Assembly (NCBI GenBank): GCA_020633195.1
Contig: JACKEC010000030.1
Span: forward strand, 1 to 64,000
DNA length: 64,000 nucleotides
Reading direction: 5' to 3'
Source: Sandaracinaceae bacterium
Lineage (GTDB): Bacteria; Myxococcota_A; Polyangia; Polyangiales; Sandaracinaceae
Part shown: in pieces, positions 61,302-64,000 of the stretch
Layout of the letters: the number at the start of each line of letters is the position of its first letter
How positions within the stretch are numbered: position 1 is the first letter of the stretch
Program-made: the position numbers and the translations under genes
Notes under the pieces: model-generated
Told to the model about the DNA's origin: nothing
The model's input: the letters and a program-made list of their open reading frames with translations, nothing else
Database searches by the model: none

Positions 61302-64000
61302 TCAGGCCGCCTCGCTCTCGTCCAGGGGGACGAAGGCGCGCGGGACGCGCAGGGCGTGGACGCTCAGGACGCCCGGCATGGGGTGGCGGTCCTGGATGCG
61401 CGGGACGCCGCCGTAGTCGTGGCAGGGGACGAGGAGGAAGATGGCCTCGGCGTCGTCCTCGGCGACGCGGGCGAGGAGCCCCTCGGTGAGGTCGGTCAGG
61501 CCGTAGCGGGCGAGGAGGCCGGGGTTCGTGAGGAGGAGCGGCTCGGTGTTCGCGCCGCGCAGGTCGGCGAGGACGCGCTGCTCGGCCATGCGCATGAGCG
61601 AGACGAGCCTTGCCCAGGCCTTGCCGCCGCGGCCCTCGCGGTCGGCGGCGTGGACGACCTCGGGGGCGATGCGCTTGTCGCGCATGACGCCGCGCATCGC
61701 GTCGAGGAGCAGGTCGTCGAGCGGGCGGGCCGGGACGCCGAGCTTCGCGGCGAGCGCCTCGGCGGCCTCGAAGGCGTAGGCGGGGTTCACCGCGACGGCG
61801 CGGAAGGCGCGCTGCTCGACGGCGACCTTGAGCGCGCGCTCGAAGCGCTCGAGGTCGAGGTCCACGTCGACGTCGGGCGCGGGGTGGCGCGAGACGACGA
61901 CGCGCGAGCCGTAGCTCGTGCCGAGCGCGGTGTTGCCCGCTCCGTCGCCGGGGCGGCGGTAGCGCTTGGCCTCGTCGTCCCAGGTCAGCGGCACCTTCGC
62001 GAGGAGCTCGTCGAGCGCGGGGGGCTTCGGGAGCGGCGCGGCGGCCGGGTAGCGGGCGGCGACCTTCTGGGCGACCTCGTCCACGGTGAGGCCGTCGCCT
62101 CGGCGCCCGCCGCGCGCGGCCGCAGTGAGGAGCGTCGAGCAGAGCTCGACGGCGCGCTCGGGCGGGAGGCCCCGCGGGTAGATCTCGAGGAGCGCCGAGC
62201 ACGCCGCGGTCTCGCTCGCCGCGGCGGCCCACTCGGTGAGCTGCGCGGGCGGCGCGGCCTCGAGCGGGGAGCCACGGGCCACGCGCTCGAGCTCGCGCTG
62301 CGCCTCGCCCGGGGTGACGAGGACGTCGCGCCGCGCGAGCGCGTCCGCGGCCTGGCCGAGCTTGCGGAGGCCCTGCACGTAGTCCTGCGAGGCGAGGAGC
62401 CACGGCTCGCCGCCGCCGAGGCGGGGCGCGCGCACGCCGTCGAGGTCCTCCTTCTGCACCTCGGCGACCACGCGAAGGAGCGCGGCCGCGCGGGCCCGGC
62501 TCAGCGCCCGCGGCGCGGTCGGGTCGTGGGCGACCTTGCCGAGCACGGTGTCGGCGGCGCGCGAGAGCGGGACGGCGCCGCCCGCGCGGTCGAGGATCGC
62601 GGAGGCGAGGTCCTCGAGCTCGCCGAGCGCCTCGTGCTCGAGCCACGCCTCGCGGAGCGCGCCGACCGCGAGGTAGACGGTCGCGGTGGTCTTGCCGGTG
62701 TGCTTGGCCACCTCGCGCGCGGTGACGTCGAGCCGGCCTTCGAAGGGCGGCGCGAGCCCGAAGAGCGCGCGGACGTGGCCGGCGCGCTTCGACTTCTTCG
62801 GGAAGAGCTCGTCGACGAGCGCCTCGACGGTGCGGGGGCCCGCGGCGTCGGGCCGCGCGGCGTGGCGCTCGAGGGCGGCGAGGACCGCGTCGACCTTCAC
62901 CTCGGCGCGGCTCGCGAGCGCCTCGACGTGATCGCGGGGCGCGCGCGCGACCGCGGCGAGCGTGGCGAGGCCGGCGTCGGCGAGGGCCCGGGCGAGGGGC
63001 GCGTCGAGGCCCGCGGCGGTGACGAGCGCGTCGTCGCCGGACCAGCCGGGGGCGAGCACGGGGCCGGCGCTGGCTTCGACGCCGGCGAGCGACGCCCAGC
63101 GCTCGCGGAAGGCGAGGATCGCGCGGGCGACCTTGGCGCCGACGCCGCGGACCGCGCTGATGCGGTTCTCGGGCAGCGCGAGGAGGTCGCGCGCGACGAG
63201 GAGCCCCGCGCGGTCGAGGCCGTTGCGGGCCCGGAACGAGAGCGGGAGCGCCATCACGGGCGTGTCGGGGCCGATCGCGCGGACCTCGTCGTCGGTGAGC
63301 TCCTCGTCGGGCGGCGGCGGCGTCGTGACGGGTCCGGTCGGCGTCGGCTCGACGACCGCGGGCGCCTCGAGCGCGTCGTACCAGGCCCGGCGCATGTCCG
63401 CGGCGGACGCGAAGCGGCGCTCGACGTCGCGGTGGAGCGCGCGCTCGAAGAAGGCGACGAGCCGGTCGCGCACCGCGGCGTCGAAGCGCTCGGCCGAGAG
63501 CGTCAGCGGCGCGTGCGGGTCGAGCGCGGCGGCGTAGCCCGGGCGCGCGCCGGTCAGCATCTCGTGCAGCGTGACGGCGGCGCTCCAGCGATCCGCGGCC
63601 GCGTCCCAGGCGCCGCGCGAGACGAGGAAGGGGTCGCGGTAGGCGCTCGTGCCGACGGCGACCTCGGTGCGCGGCGAGTGCGAGAGCGAGAAGTCGAAGA
63701 GCGTGAGGTGGTGCGCGGTCTTGCCCGCGGTCCCGACGCCGAGGTTCGCGGGCTTGATGTCGCGGTGGGTGACCTGGACGTCCGGGTCCTCGAGGTGCTC
63801 GAGCGCCGAGAGCAGGTCGTCGCCGTAGCGGCTCGCGAAGTCGAGGGAGACCGTGCCCTCCTCGTCGAGGTGGCGCCGCAGCGTCGCGCTGCCCGCGAGG
63901 CCGAGCAGCAGGCAGGTGCGGCCGGCGATGGTCCGCACGTCGTGGAGCGGCACGATGCGCGGGTGGCGCAGGCGACCGAGCACCTCGGCCTCGGCGCGGA
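61302..64000 (-). CDS. pglW: BREX-2 Ser/Thr kinase PglW (5' end outside window)
   Basis: The visible 899 residues start inside the kinase domain (RAEAEVLGRLRHPRIV, the alpha-C region) and continue off the right edge. HRDIKPAN is present, but the DFG position reads FDFSLSH, so Ser replaces Gly. VGTSAYRDPF follows. Next come a Pro-rich linker, a helix-hairpin-helix-like segment (ISAVRGVGAKVARAILAF) and a long helical C-terminal part, as expected for PglW (about 1400 residues in full). It is the first visible gene of the locus and presumably senses infection or regulates PglX/PglZ by phosphorylation. Identification relies on context plus the kinase motifs. Confidence 0.85.
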   Translation of the reverse strand, partial: RAEAEVLGRLRHPRIVPLHDVRTIAGRTCLLLGLAGSATLRRHLDEEGTVSLDFASRYGDDLLSALEHLEDPDVQVTHRDIKPANLGVGTAGKTAHHLTLFDFSLSHSPRTEVAVGTSAYRDPFLVSRGAWDAAADRWSAAVTLHEMLTGARPGYAAALDPHAPLTLSAERFDAAVRDRLVAFFERALHRDVERRFASAADMRRAWYDALEAPAVVEPTPTGPVTTPPPPDEELTDDEVRAIGPDTPVMALPLSFRARNGLDRAGLLVARDLLALPENRISAVRGVGAKVARAILAFRERWASLAGVEASAGPVLAPGWSGDDALVTAAGLDAPLARALADAGLATLAAVARAPRDHVEALASRAEVKVDAVLAALERHAARPDAAGPRTVEALVDELFPKKSKRAGHVRALFGLAPPFEGRLDVTAREVAKHTGKTTATVYLAVGALREAWLEHEALGELEDLASAILDRAGGAVPLSRAADTVLGKVAHDPTAPRALSRARAAALLRVVAEVQKEDLDGVRAPRLGGGEPWLLASQDYVQGLRKLGQAADALARRDVLVTPGEAQRELERVARGSPLEAAPPAQLTEWAAAASETAACSALLEIYPRGLPPERAVELCSTLLTAAARGGRRGDGLTVDEVAQKVAARYPAAAPLPKPPALDELLAKVPLTWDDEAKRYRRPGDGAGNTALGTSYGSRVVVSRHPAPDVDVDLDLERFERALKVAVEQRAFRAVAVNPAYAFEAAEALAAKLGVPARPLDDLLLDAMRGVMRDKRIAPEVVHAADREGRGGKAWARLVSLMRMAEQRVLADLRGANTEPLLLTNPGLLARYGLTDLTEGLLARVAEDDAEAIFLLVPCHDYGGVPRIQDRHPMPGVLSVHALRVPRAFVPLDESEAA

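Larger units (their letters stand above)
42693..64000 (-). other. BREX type 2 (Pgl) defence locus with passenger genes
   Basis: The order on the minus strand is pglW (partial), pglX, [4.7 kb insert], pglY, pglZ, brxD, helicase. This is the gene set and order of BREX type 2, the family that includes the Streptomyces phage-growth-limitation system. pglY to the helicase are joined by GTGA overlaps, and pglX follows pglW after 7 nt. The insert between pglX and pglY carries an ATPase/nuclease-like pair, a Kelch lipoprotein and a broken restriction-like gene. The 5' part of pglW and anything upstream lie outside the window. Confidence 0.88.

Overview
The window looks like chromosomal DNA of a myxobacterium (Myxococcota, probably the Polyangia/Sandaracinus side). 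The base composition is very GC-rich and the codon third positions are strongly G/C. The gene content also fits: a MopE-type Cys/Asp-repeat lipoprotein, MYXO-CTERM-like C-termini, a MXAN_5187-family protein, a Ser/Thr kinase with a C-terminal sensor-like domain, and many lipoproteins. The species assignment is inference from content only.

Layout. 202-4437 is a large secreted repeat lipoprotein. It converges on a minus-strand operon (12413-4422) encoding a glutaredoxin-like lipoprotein, an HSP90/sacsin-type GHKL ATPase and a giant 1875-residue partner whose own ATPase fold is degenerate. 12453-22687 holds an M29-type aminopeptidase, a membrane Ser/Thr kinase, small hypothetical proteins, a universal stress protein, a HEAT-repeat lipoprotein, a DUF4062 protein and an NtrB/NtrC-like two-component pair. 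22688-28131 is a decayed, visibly less GC-rich accessory patch: one small intact gene, two copies of a dispersed repeat, two multi-frameshift pseudogenes (an LRR-family protein and a propeller-like protein), a decayed small gene, and an intact REP-associated (RAYT-type) transposase beside one repeat copy. 28132-42591 carries a superoxide-reductase-like protein, a pseudo-receiver/J-like protein, def-fmt-cobalamin adenosyltransferase, a 6S RNA gene with a clear sigma70-type promoter, a MXAN_5187 protein, a PLD-family nuclease, a diacylglycerol-kinase-family protein, an outer-membrane barrel coupled to a kinase-like lipoprotein, and a metzincin-like protease.

42693-64000 is a BREX type 2 (Pgl) phage-defence locus, read on the minus strand as pglW (cut by the right edge), pglX, pglY, pglZ, brxD and a helicase fused to a DEDD exonuclease. 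The last four genes are joined by 4-nt GTGA overlaps and should act as one unit: kinase PglW, methyltransferase PglX, ATPases PglY and BrxD, phosphatase-fold PglZ, and the helicase. Between pglX and pglY sits about 4.7 kb of passenger DNA. It holds an SMC/OLD-like ATPase overlapping a small PD-(D/E)XK-like protein, with its own candidate promoter (the best candidate here for an undescribed defence pair), a Kelch-type lipoprotein, and a frameshifted restriction-endonuclease-like gene.

Several start codons lie only 5-10 nt downstream of a TANNNT-like -10 hexamer, which suggests leaderless or near-leaderless transcription. No tRNA, rRNA or CRISPR array was seen.
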